Below are positions 1 through 10,090 of a stretch of DNA of 64,000 bases, piece after piece. Origin of the DNA: Xestospongia muta (taxonomy: Eukaryota > Porifera > Demospongiae > Haplosclerida > Petrosiidae); contig OY848917.1 of assembly GCA_963693285.1 (NCBI GenBank), positions 11,842,192-11,906,191 of the forward strand. Reading direction: 5' to 3'. Every line of letters starts with the position of its first letter. Positions within the stretch are counted from its first letter, which is position 1. A program made the position numbers and the translations under genes. The notes under the pieces are model-generated. The model was not told the DNA's origin. It did not search any database and saw only the letters and a program-made list of their open reading frames with translations.

Positions 1-334
1 AATGATGCTGGCACGTGAAACTCCTGTGGCATCAGCAGTTCTTTTAAGAGGTCCTTGAGTACATTGACGCCTGTGGAGTTCCTCAAAATGGTCATAGACA
101 TTCGCAACAACCTCCTTCGTTTGCGACCTCAGTCTCTTCGCCTTTGTATCTTCAAGAACACGTGGAAAAAAAACGTGGTCTGTTCGCATGACATTCACGT
201 GAAAATGTAATGAATAATATTAAAATATACTTCAGTGCTAAGTGGATAAAGTATGTGAGAAAATACCTCACCTTACATTCCATGCATACAACTCCTTTTT
301 TTAATGAAGGACTCAACTCAACTCGGACGGAGTA
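1..334 (-). mobile_element. Deleted mariner-like copy, right end, cut by window edge
   Basis: This is the right-hand part of a non-autonomous relative of the full IS630/Tc1/mariner element at 6989-9046. Positions about 18-190 (minus strand) encode the transposase N-terminal piece with KRLRSQTKEVVANVYDYFEE-like residues. The terminal repeat ends at 334 (..GGACGGAGTA) and is followed by TA, the expected target duplication. The same junction recurs at 6073 and 25454, so it was copied as part of a larger unit rather than inserted three times. Confidence 0.7.
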
Positions 335-1216
335 TAACTAACTCTCTATCTATCTCTCCTACTCTGACTCTGTCTCTCTATAAGCATTAGTATAAGCATT
401 AGTTCTTTTTATAGTCTTAGCCTGGATCACTTAGTATAGCTGGACTGCTTCAGAATTTCCATCGCAGCTGCTTCCTGTAATTTAATTAGTCGGATTCGTA
501 ATTGATGCAATTTAATGATCCACTTGCTCCTGCCTCTTGTACTTCCAGGTGTACGTAACATTAATATTATTTCAGCATGAAAAACTGGTACGGCATTGCC
601 ATACTACTTTAAAATGTGGTATGGCTCTCACTGTACCTGTTGTGCCACCCCTGCAGGAGGATAATCAGGTCCTGAAGTTTTTTGAGACCCTTTCTCTTCC
701 TCAGTCTGTATCGAACATGTTCTTTTCATTTCTTCTTGCAAAAGACCATAAACGAGTCTAACAGCCTTTTCACATGATTTTTGGACAAACCATGTTGCTG
801 TCTTATGTTTGGTATAATGTAGATGCCTCGTAAAAGGGGTAATTTGGTTACAAACTTACAATATAAATATTCTATAAAAGTACTTATAAGTATTTAACTA
901 ATCAAGAGAAGGCTCATGATATGTTACAATGGCAAGATACAAGTATTAGTACAAGTAGCATAGCACATGGCCCCATCTCTATTTAATAACTTACATGAGT
1001 GATGGCTACTTTTGTTTGTACAGTTTGTTTGTACTAAACAAGAAAAGACTCCTGATACATTACAATGGCACTCATTCCAAAATGTGCTTCAATACTTAAT
1101 ACTGATAAGCACTCATCAGCATCTAATGCTAACTCCCCTTATCTTCTTCAAACAAAAAGTCCATAGTACACTGCAAAAAATGCAGATATACAGACTTATA
1201 AAACTGTGAAGGATTA
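335..1216. repeat. Background dispersed repeat, composite unit 1
   Basis: This non-coding stretch starts with a CT-rich run (341-380) and a duplicated TATAAGCATTAG motif, then carries sequence found many times in the window. The part from about 783 to 1210 recurs at 6520-6950, 25902-26335, 42895-43330, 50370-50800 and 54550-54990. Short plus-strand frames at 537 and 1012 are open in all three near-identical units, but they match no family I know and decay in older copies. I read them as chance frames. The gypsy LTR begins at 1217. Confidence 0.6.
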
Positions 1217-1556
1217 TGTGGAAGAGGTCTAGCCGGCAAGTTGACAAGTTAATTTTAGAATCACAAAAAGACTATTTTATTACAAAAAGAACAACATTTA
1301 AATAGTGTACAATACAAAGAACAGTGTAAATGGAAAAGTAACACCAGTAAAAACTAATCCTAAAAATATATTTACACACTTAACATATGTTACAAGAACA
1401 ATAGAGGTGGAAATATCACCTATTAACAATAATCACAAATCAAATAAACAAAAGAGGTGTAAGTAACAATTATTAACATCCCATAAATGATAACTCAAAT
1501 AATACTAAACACTTATCACACACAATACTAACTAACACCTTAATGAGTCCATCACA
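1217..1556 (-). repeat. 3' LTR of copy A1 (inferred limits)
   Basis: On the plus strand this begins TGTGGAAGAG and ends CCATCACA, so the minus-strand LTR starts TGTGATGG and ends CTTCCACA with TG/CA termini. On the minus strand a purine-rich tract (plus 1567-1600, C/T-rich) lies just upstream, as a polypurine tract should. An AATAAA signal lies near 1280 in the minus orientation. No second LTR of this family exists in the window, so the limits rest on termini and on the end of homology with background repeats at 1216. Confidence 0.55.
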
Positions 1557-2295
1557 CTTTCGTGGTCTCTCTTTTCCTCTCCCTCCCTCTCCTTTGACAT
1601 AAGTTCCATCCTCCTTCTTTTGTTTTTTTCTCTCCCTATACTTCTTGTTGACTGCTTTCTATAAGTCATTAATCTAACCAACAATACGTTGTGATCTGCT
1701 TACTTTAAAAAAGCACGATAGTGCTTAATGCAGAGCATACGTTGAGTCTTTTTTTTACACGTATTAACCGCACATTTAGACTAAACATGGGGGGGGGATA
1801 AAGAAGTGTAGTGAATTGTGTTTGTTAACTACCCATTGGTGGTACCTGTTATTTTCTACTGCTTCCTGAATGTGTGTGTGACAAGAGTTTGATTGATAGG
1901 TACTTTATTTGACTTACTTTTACTTGTGGCCAACAAAATCTACAAAACTGTATGTAGTTTTTTAGTAAAACGATAAAGACATAAGAAAACTTTTATTAAT
2001 ATACTCACGCTATTATCGGGTGCTGATTCTCGGCATCCCCTGCCTATGCAGCGTGGTTGGGCACACTGGAAATACTATGATAAAAATTAAACGTGGCAAG
2101 AAGATTCAAACATTATCAGTGAGACTCAATGTTGTATTATAAACACCTATAAATGCACACATTAATGACATTTGTTGATCTTATAAGCAGCAAATAGAAA
2201 ATAGACATTAAAACTGCATGGCATTAAAAACAATTAACTTCAATTAAAACAATAGGGTAAATACAATAACAACATCCTATTCAAAACACTTAGAA
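1557..2295 (-). other. 3' untranslated region of copy A1
   Basis: About 740 bp lie between the RNase H stop and the LTR. The region holds the polypurine-like tract (1567-1600 as pyrimidines on plus), a run of nine G (1789-1797) and no reading frame of interest. The same region is conserved at 9354-10090 and 26675-27732, where it varies in the G run and small indels. It is unusually long for a gypsy 3' UTR. Confidence 0.6.
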
Positions 2296-3017
2296 TCAAG
2301 CGACAAACTTGTTTGTTGTGATTCTGGACAAAGCATCGGCATTTCCATTTCTAGAACCAGCACGATATTTTACGATAAAGTGATATGGCTGGAGTGATAA
2401 ATTCCATCTAGTCAATCTTGCGTTGTTCTCTTTTAAACGATCTAGCCATTCCAATGCACGTGATCGGGTTGAATAATAAGTTTACGCCCTAGCAAATAGA
2501 CTCGAAAAGCATGAGTCGCTAACTTGATAGCTAGACACTCTTTCTCTACAGTGGAATATCTTTGTTCCCTCGGCAATAGGTTTTTACTAAAATATGCAAT
2601 CGGATGATCATCACCATTTTCATCTATTTGACTTAAAACAGTGCCGATTCCACGATCAGAAGCATCGGTTTGTAATATAAATGGTTTTGAAAAATCAGGA
2701 GCTTTCAATACTGGAGCAGAACGTAACAGTTTCTTCAGTTCAACAAATGCTCTCTCACACTGGGGGGTCCATACTACCCTATTTGGAGCAGACTTCCTAG
2801 TGAGATCAGAGAGTACTGATGAGATAGTGGCGTATCCCGGGATAAATTTTCGATATTGACATTTATTCGGCTTTGCTGTAAGTCCAGCTCTACGTAAACA
2901 GTTAAAAATTTCGATTAGATGATCTAAATGGTCTTCCCACGATCCACTAAAAACAACTAAGTCGTCCAGATAAGCTGCTGCAAATGCACCACAGCCATCA
3001 ACCAGGTAATCCATCAT
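2296..3017 (-). pseudogene. RT palm/thumb and RNase H of copy A1
   Basis: The frame continues the reverse transcriptase after a stop at 3018. It shows the catalytic AAYLDDLVVFSG motif near its start, then the thumb and an RNase H domain with LQTDASDRGIG and EKECLAIKLATHAFRVYL. The RNase H frame is lost near 2460 through a one-base deletion also present in copy A2. The protein would end with the GNADALSR-type tail followed by a stop at 2296-2298. In ordinary gypsy elements this tail leads into integrase; here it is the end of the polyprotein. Confidence 0.85.
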
Positions 3018-4931
3018 TCATTGGAATGTTGCTGGTGCACCTTGTAAACCAAATGGCATCACGTTAAACTGATACAAGCCAAATGGCATGTTAAACGCAG
3101 TCTTGGAGCGGTCCTTTTCGGAGACTGGGACCTGCCAGTATCCACGAGTCAAGTCAAACGTACTGATAAATTTAGCCTGACCTAATCCATCAATCAGCTC
3201 GTCGATCCTCGGCATCGGATATGCATCGGACTGTGACACAGAGTTTAACTTTTGATAGTCAATGCAGAGTCGTAGTGAGCCATCCTTTTTGTTTACAATA
3301 GTAATTGGGGATGCCCACTGACTTGAGGAAGCTTCAATAATTCCACCTGCTAGCATCTGCTGCAGTTCTGCCTTTACCGCATCTCGATAGGCATGTGGTA
3401 ACCTATACGGTGGGAGACAACCAGGTAGGGCCAATCCTGTCTCAATATGATGTACCGTCAAATTTGTTCTTCCTGGTATATTTTGTAACACATCTGCAAA
3501 CTGTCTGATCACATCATCGAGCTGCTTCTTCTGATTAATGTCCAGTTGTGATCCAACTAACGGTTGACCTTCTGGATTCTCATTCCACACGGGTATCTCT
3601 TCCTCTCGGATGTCATCATCTATCTCTTCTATAAAATAGTTAGCTTCTGACACTTTAGGCACATGAAATTTCCTCAACATGTTCACATGGAAGATTCTCT
3701 TTCTCTTCCTCCTATCATGCATATCAATAATATAATCTACCTTGCCAATTCTCTTCAGTACTTCATACGGTCCTTGCCATTGAGCAAGTAGCTTACTAGT
3801 AGCTGTGGGTAGTAGTACCAGTACCTGATCTCCTGGCAGGAATTCACGAACTCGAGCATTCCTGTCATACCAGTTCTTTTGATGTTCCTGAGCTTGTGCA
3901 AGATTATGTTGAACCAGCTCTTTCATCTTCATTGGCTTTTCTCGGGTTAGTAATACATACGACACAATGTTATCATCTTCAGGTTTACTGGCTTCCCATG
4001 ACTCTCGCAATACATCTAGTGGGCCCCGTACATTCCGCCCATACAACAGTTCGAATGGCAAGAACCCTGTTGACGCTTGGGGTACTTCGCAGTAGGCAAA
4101 CAAAATGTAAGGGATCAACTTATCCCAATCTCTTACTTCTTTTGTAGCCACCTTACGTAACATGGTCTTCAGTGTTTGGTTGAAACGCTCCACTAGGCCA
4201 TCCGTTTGTGGATGGTATGGAGTGGTGCGTATCGGGTGGATATGAAGTGGTTGGTATAATTCGGCCAGTAACTGTGAGGTAAAATTACTACCTTGATCCG
4301 TTAGGATCTCCTGAGGCACTCCAACTCTAGCAAATACTTGGACTAATTTTTCCTCAATATGTTCTACGTCAATCCGCTTTAGTGGTATAGCCTCCGGATA
4401 GCGAGTGGCATAATCGCAGATAACTAGCACAAATCGATTACCACTCTTACTCTTGGGTAATGGTCCGACAATATCCATAGCAATTCTCTTAAAAGGTTCT
4501 CCCACAATAGGCAGAGGTATCAGTGGTGCTCGTTGTACTCCTTTGTTACTGGATTTTTGGCACTGTAGACAACACTTACAATACTCCTATACATCCTTGT
4601 AGAGTGTAGGCCAATAGAATCTTTCTAGGATTCTTCGTCTATTTTTCTCTTTCCTCATATGACCAGCAAGAGGGATCTCATGGGCTATCTCCAATACTTT
4701 TTTCCTCCTACATGACTTTGGGAGGACCAACTGCTCGACATCCAACTCTCCATCGTCTCTACCTGATGGTGTCCACCGTCTATAAAGGAGTCCGTCACGA
4801 TAATAGAATTTAGATGTTGTGGGTGATCTATCGGCATTTTCACGAACACTTTGTAACGTCTTGTCCTGCTCTTGTAACTCTTTTAGTTTAGCTGCACTTA
4901 AGTCTAATACATGTTTACCTGGTCTCTCCAA
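3018..4931 (-). pseudogene. Integrase followed by reverse transcriptase, copy A1
   Basis: Reading on the minus strand, an H2C2 zinc-binding region (4931 to about 4560) is followed by the integrase core with AMDIVGPL, LTDQGSNF and DGLVERFN, which carry the D, D and E catalytic residues. The integrase C-terminus (DRRKRKRIFHVNMLRKFHV) follows, and then in the same frame RT with WASPITIVNKKDGS, LCIDYQKLNS and FDLTRGYWQVPV. A 495-codon frame (4505-3018) joins integrase and RT with no break, so the order is not an assembly artefact. Stops lie at about 4588 (a GAG codon changed to TAG) and at 3018. Confidence 0.9.
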
Positions 4932-5073
4932 AACTTCATCCTGTCCTTAAACCCCCAATATTGTTGACGGAGCTTCTTTTATCTCCCCTTGTCAGCTTTA
5001 CTTTCTTTTTTCCTAGAACAAAAATATCATTGTCAAATGTGCTACCTGGGTTGGTCATCCATTGCTCTGAGTC

Positions 5074-5710
5074 TGAGAATTGATACTTGTACCTTTGAGA
5101 ATTGAGCTGAGAATTGATACTTGTACCTTTGTTATGCTGATCCCATTTCATCACTGCTTCCTTATAGCAAGCACTTTTACGATGGTGCTCAAATATACAT
5201 GTGGCATCCTTCCAATTATTGAAACCAATAGTTATAAAGGTATTTTCCTTGCTTTTGGATGACATAAGCTGTTTCAGAGCATGCACATTTCGGCATTTAA
5301 TGCAGTAAGTTCTGTTGTTTCTCATTTCCCAGTGGAGCCATTTCTCCCACAGCTTATTATCAAACCAAGAAGACTGAAAGGAACGATACTCTGGTTTTTT
5401 TGGCCCAGTTTTCTTTTGGGGAATGCACCTTTTGAGTGAGGTTGATAAGGTTGCTTAATAACTCCAAATTCAAGCAACTTACTTTGAGAGGTGGATGGTG
5501 GAAGATTAGCTTGATTCATAGGTTCTTCATCATTTTCTAGAATGAGATCATTACTTTTATTCAGTGGCATTATGTCCATTTCTGAGTTGGTCTGTGTTGA
5601 ATCCTCATGAAGTTTGGTATCACTGTCTGAGTTATCACTAAAATCAATTAAACTGCTTCCATTGAGCCAATAATCAATTCGTGGTCTTTTATGTTTATGA
5701 AATGCTTCTA
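5074..5710 (-). pseudogene. hAT transposase N-terminal fragment (TTF-type zinc finger)
   Basis: This matches the N-terminal part of the hAT gene at 23439-24668: an acidic region (FHKHKRPRIDYWLNGSS), FPKRKLGQKN, then a TTF-type zinc-finger segment (MRNNRTYCIKCRNVHALKQL, FEHHRKSACYKEAVMKW). Such proteins resemble ZMYM1-like hAT transposases. The frame changes at a run of seven A (plus 5395-5401) at exactly the same place as in the other two copies. The fragment abuts the truncated gypsy copy A1 at a short tandem repeat of GAGAATTGATACTTGTACCT (5072-5125). Confidence 0.75.
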
Positions 5711-6073
5711 GGCAGCTATAAAGCCATCGTGATTCAACAAATGATGCTGGCACGTGAAACTCCTGTGGCATCAGCAGTTCTTTTAAGAGGTCCTTGAGTA
5801 CATTGACACCTGTGGAGTTCCTCGAAATAGTCATAGACATTCGCAACAACCTCCTTCGTTTGCGACCTCAGTCTCTTCGCCTTTGTATCTTCAAGAACAC
5901 GTGGAAAAAAAACGTGGTCTGTTCGCATGACATTCACGTGAAAATGTAATGAATAATATTAAAATATACTTCAGTGCTAAGTGGATAAAGTATGTGAAAA
6001 AATACCTCACCTTACATTCCATGCATACAAGTTCTTTTTTTAATGAAGGACTCAACTCAACTCGGACGGAGTA
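5711..6073 (-). mobile_element. Deleted mariner-like copy, composite unit 2
   Basis: A short remnant of the transposon 3' side (GGCAGCTATAAAGCCA) is joined directly to the transposase N-terminal exon (about 5745-5930) and then the right terminal repeat ending ..GGACGGAGTA at 6073, followed by TA. Compared with the copy at 24736-25454 it lacks the left terminal repeat and about 350 bp, so unit 2 carries a further deletion that fuses the mariner copy to the hAT fragment. Confidence 0.7.
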
Positions 6074-6075
6074 TA

Positions 6076-6953
6076 ACTAACTCTCTATCTATCTCTCCTA
6101 CTCTGACTCTGTCTCTCTATAAGCATTAGTATAAGCATTAGTTCTTTTATAGTCTTAGCCTGGATCACTTAGTTTAGCTGGACTGCTTCAGAATTTCCAT
6201 CGCAGCTGCTTCCTGTAATTTAATTAGTCGATTCGTAATTGATGCAATTTAATGATCCACTTGCTCCTGCCTCTTGTACTTCCAGGTGTACATAACATTA
6301 ATATTATTTCACCATGAAAAACTGGTACGGCATTGCCATACTACTTTAAAATGTGGTATGGCTCTCCCTGTACCTGTTGTGCCACCCCTGCAGGAGGATA
6401 ATCAGGTCCTGAAGTTTTTTGAGACCCTTTCTCTTCCTCAGTCTGTATCGAGCATGTTCTTTTCATTTCTTCTTGCAAAAGACCATAAACGAGTCTAACA
6501 GCCTTTTCACATGATTTTTGGACAAACCATGTTGCTGTCTTATGTTTGGTATAATGTAGATGCCTCGTAAAAGGGGTAATTTGGTTACAAACTTACAATA
6601 TAAATATTCTATAAAAGTACTTATAAGTATTTAACTAATCAAGAGAAGGCTCCTGATATGTTACAATGGCAAGATACAAGTATTAGTACAAGTAGCATAG
6701 CACATGGCCCCATCTCTATTTAATAACTTACATGAGTGATGGCTACTTTTGTTTGTACAGTTTGTTTGTACTAAACGAGAAAAGACTCCTGATACATTAC
6801 AATGGCACTCATTCCAAAATGTGCTTCAATACTTAATACTGATAAGCACTCATCAGCATCTAATGCTAACTCCCCTTATCTTCTTCAAACAAAAAGTCCA
6901 TAGTACACTGCAAAAAATGCAGATATACAGACTTATAAAACTGTGAAGGATTA
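6076..6953. repeat. Background dispersed repeat, composite unit 2
   Basis: This is a near-identical duplicate of 335-1216 with scattered single-base differences. It contains no supported gene. It ends where the LTR of gypsy copy A2 starts at 6954. Confidence 0.65.
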
Positions 6954-6988
6954 TGTGGAAGAGGTCTAGCCACCAAGTTGACCAGTTA

Positions 6989-9046
6989 TAGTATGTCCAA
7001 GTTGAGTTGGGCCACCTAGACATGTAAATAACTTTGCCGTTTTACATGCTATCTGCACAGAACTTGCACCAATCATTCAGCTCGCAAATGCGCTATTTAT
7101 ATATAAAATTTGGCTCTCTAGCGCTACGAGAAAGTATCAAACTAAAAAACTCCATACATTTTCAATGGCATACCTTTGACATACTTCGAATTGCACACCC
7201 TCGAGGATTTAATTAAAATCACTTCTCACCTTGAGAACTCAGCCATTTGTCACGTGGCAATTCAATATTATAGTTCTAATTATACGAACAAATTTTTATA
7301 GTAAATGCATTGACATAATTATCAGGTGTTGTCTTTTGTGAATTTTGGGCAGCTATAAAGCCACCTGTGGTTTTGAAAAAAACCTTTTTACAAAGAAGGA
7401 AGACTGAGGATGCCTACAACTGTTCGTCATCAGAACTATCATCAGATTGATCAGAACCATCAGACTCATCTGATTCACTTCCAACTCGAATAATGAACTC
7501 ATCCACTAATTTTTCATAGAGGCCATCATTAGACCAATAGTGGTCTTCAAAGTGGATCTTAACATGTTCAACGAGGCTCTTCCAACGGTCAGGTGTCACA
7601 ACATTAAAGCCCTCCCATGCCAGCTGCTCTACCTCACGGAGATTGAATGCACGAGCATTGGCCTTGATGTGACCTTTAACCTGTGCCCATGCCAACTCAA
7701 TAGGATTGAGAGTGCAATGAGCAACAGGAAGTCGGACCACCTCGTGGCCTACATGATGTACAGATTAATAAATAAAATGCTATCTTGACTGAGTACTTAC
7801 CAGCAGCAGCGGCCATGTCATCAACAACATAGCGAGGAGTAGGTTTCAATCTTTGTATGATGCTATATAATTCAGCTTTCAAGGCATTTGTTGGGAATTC
7901 AATTCCCTTTGCCTGAAGCCAATGTTGCATCTTTTGCTTTGTCCAACTTTTGATTATGACAGGGTCACTACGGCGACTATGATATGAGGCATTATCCATG
8001 ACAATAAGACTGTTAGGTTGAACATTAGGGAGAAGTTTGGTAGCAAACCACTCCTCAAAATGATCAGCAGTCATCTCATCATGGTAATCACCAGTATTTT
8101 TTTTGGATCTGAATATAAGAGTGGTGTTAGGAATCCAACCAGTCTCACTACCAGCTCCAAGAATAATAAGCCGTGCACCCTTCCCAGGAGGCCTTCTTAT
8201 ACCGCCAAGAGTTCCACTAGTCACATCATCCCTCTCCACCCAAGCACAATCCTTACCATCATGAGCATTGGCCCAGGTTTCATCAAGGTAAACAACTTGC
8301 CTATTCTCTTGACGGTTCTTGATCATTCGACGAAGGTAAGCATGCCTCTGTTCCATAATACGAGGTTGTTCGTAGTAGTGGCGTCTGTCATCCACTTTCT
8401 TATGTCTATGAAGTACAATGTTGATAGACATCATTAAAAAAAGTTATGGTGACTCACTTGAAACCCATTTCCTTTAACAAAGTGTGAAGGGTCGACCTCT
8501 GACCGCGAAAGAGGTTATCCTCTTTTAAAACAACAAGCAACTTGGCAAGTGTCACATGTTCTTTCGCCTGATAAAGGTGGTAGATTCTTCGTCTGATGGC
8601 TTCACGATCAAAATCATCAACTAGCAGGCGTCTGGAAACTCTATATCTCTTTGTTGGTGTAGAAAACGCAGCTCCACCAGCGTCAGCTTTCTCGCTTTCT
8701 CTTTTCGTAATCTCTTGATGGAGGTACGTGAAACCCCCGTACCATCACAGGTTCTTTTGAGAGGCCCTTGAGTCCGCTGACGCCTGCTTGCTTCCTCGAA
8801 ATAGTCATAGACATTCGCAACAACCTCCTTTGTTTGTGATCTAAGTCTCTTGCCTCTTTGCATTTTCACAAACACGAGAAACAACGTGGACTGTTCGCAT
8901 GACATTCACGTGAACAAATAATGAATAACATTAAAATGTGTTTTAGTGATAATTACATTAGTTAGGTGAGAAAATACCTCACCTTACATTCCATGCATGC
9001 AACACCTTTTTTTTAATGAAGGGCCCAACTCAACTTGGACATACTA
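6989..9046 (-). mobile_element. Nearly intact IS630/Tc1/mariner element with DD81E transposase
   Basis: The element is 2,058 bp with perfect 25 bp inverted termini beginning TAGTATGTCCAAGTTGAGTT (6989-7013 and 9022-9046). TA flanks both ends (6987-6988 and 9047-9048). The empty site is visible in two sister copies: GTTAATTTTAG at 1249-1259 and near 26368, where the element is absent and a single TA remains. This is direct evidence for cut-and-paste insertion at TA. It contains one transposase gene on the minus strand with two 52 bp introns, and it is the probable source family for the deleted copies at 1, 5711, 21693, 24736 and 49109. Confidence 0.95.
7414..8863 (-). pseudogene. Transposase, DDE_3/IS630-Tc1-mariner type, three exons, one frameshift
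   Basis: Exon 1 (8458-8863) starts MQRGKRLRSQTKEVV, an HTH-type DNA-binding region. Exon 2 (7801-8405) carries VYLDETWAN and VMDNASYHS, giving the first two catalytic aspartates. Exon 3 (7414-7748) carries NPIELAW with the catalytic glutamate and ends in an acidic Ser/Asp tail. Both introns are 52 bp GT-AG: 8406-8457 (phase 2) and 7749-7800 (phase 1); splicing restores a continuous frame across each. By my count 81 residues separate the second D from the E, far more than the 34-39 of Tc1/mariner and close to the DD82E (Sailor) group as I recall it. A one-base indel near 8697 breaks exon 1, so the copy is probably inactive. Confidence 0.85.
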
Positions 9047-10090
9047 TAATTTTAGAATCACAAAAAGACTATTTTATTACAAAAAGAACAACATTTAAAT
9101 AGTGTACAATACAAAGAACAGTGTAAATGGAAAAGTAACACCAGTAAAAACTAATCCTAAAAATATATTTACACACTTAACATATGTTACAAGAACAATA
9201 GAGGTGGAAATATCACCTATTAACAATAATCACAAATCAAATAAACAAAAGAGGTGTAAGTAACAATTATTAACATCCCATAAATGATAACTCAAATAAT
9301 ACTAAACACTTATCACACACAATACTAACTAACACCTTAATGAGTCCATCACACTTTCGTGGTCTCTCTTTTCCTCTCCCTCCCTCTCCTTTGACATAAG
9401 TTCCATCCTCCTTCTTTTGTTTTTTTCTCTCCCTATACTTCTTGTTGACTGCTTTCTATAAGTCATTAATCTAACCAACAATACGTCGTGATCTGCTTAC
9501 TTTAAAAAAGCACGATAGTGCTTAATGCAGAGCATATGTTGAGTCTTTTTTTTACACGTATTAACCGCACATTTAGACTAAACATGGGGGGGGGGGATAA
9601 AGAAGTGTAGTGAATTGTGTTTGTTAACTTACCCATTGGTGGTACCTGTTTTTTTCTACTGCTTCCTGAATGTGTGTGTGACAAGAGTTTGATTGATAGG
9701 TACTTTATTTGACTTACTTTTACTTGTGGCCAACAAAATCTACAAAACTGTATGTAGTTTTTTAGTAAAACGATAAAGACATAAGAAAACTTTTTTTAAT
9801 ATACTCACGCTATTATCGGGTGCTGATTCTCGGCATCCCCTGCCTATGCAGCGTGGTTGGGCACACTGGAAATACTATGATAAAAATTAAACGTGGCAAG
9901 AAGATTCAAACATTATCAGTGAGACTCAATGTTGTATTATAAACAGCTATAAAATGCACAGATTAATGACATTTGTTGATCTTATAAGCAGCAAATAGAA
10001 AATAGACATTAAAACTGCATGGCATTAAAAACAATTAACTTCAATTAAAACAATAGGGTAAATTCAATAACAACATCCTATTCAAAACAC

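Larger units (their letters stand above)
1217..5073 (-). mobile_element. Gmr1-like Ty3/gypsy element, copy A1, 5'-truncated
   Basis: This minus-strand retrotransposon copy retains, in reading order, the end of the protease-integrase linker, integrase, reverse transcriptase, RNase H, a long 3' untranslated region and one LTR. Integrase lies upstream of RT inside one reading frame, the reverse of ordinary Ty3/gypsy order. Gag and most of the protease are missing: homology with copy A3 stops near 5073, where a hAT fragment begins. Copy A1 shares an RT stop codon and an RNase H one-base deletion with A2 but not with A3, so A1 and A2 descend from one defective parent by tandem duplication. Confidence 0.85.
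6954..9353 (-). repeat. 3' LTR of copy A2, split by mariner
   Basis: LTR sequence is present at 6954-6988 and 9047-9353. Joined across one TA it is collinear with 1217-1556 and 26336-26674. It begins TGTGGAAGAG and ends CCATCACA on the plus strand. The long 3' UTR of copy A2 follows at 9354-10090 with no gene. Confidence 0.6.

Noticed and set aside
537..1209. Two plus-strand frames (74 and 65 codons) conserved in three places
   Set aside because: They are open in all three composite units only because those units are recent duplicates; older repeat copies at 50260 and 42580 break or alter them, and no family resemblance is visible.
1789..1797. G run that could suggest a quadruplex or regulatory site
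   Set aside because: It varies in length among the three copies and lies in a non-coding 3' UTR, as expected for homopolymer slippage.
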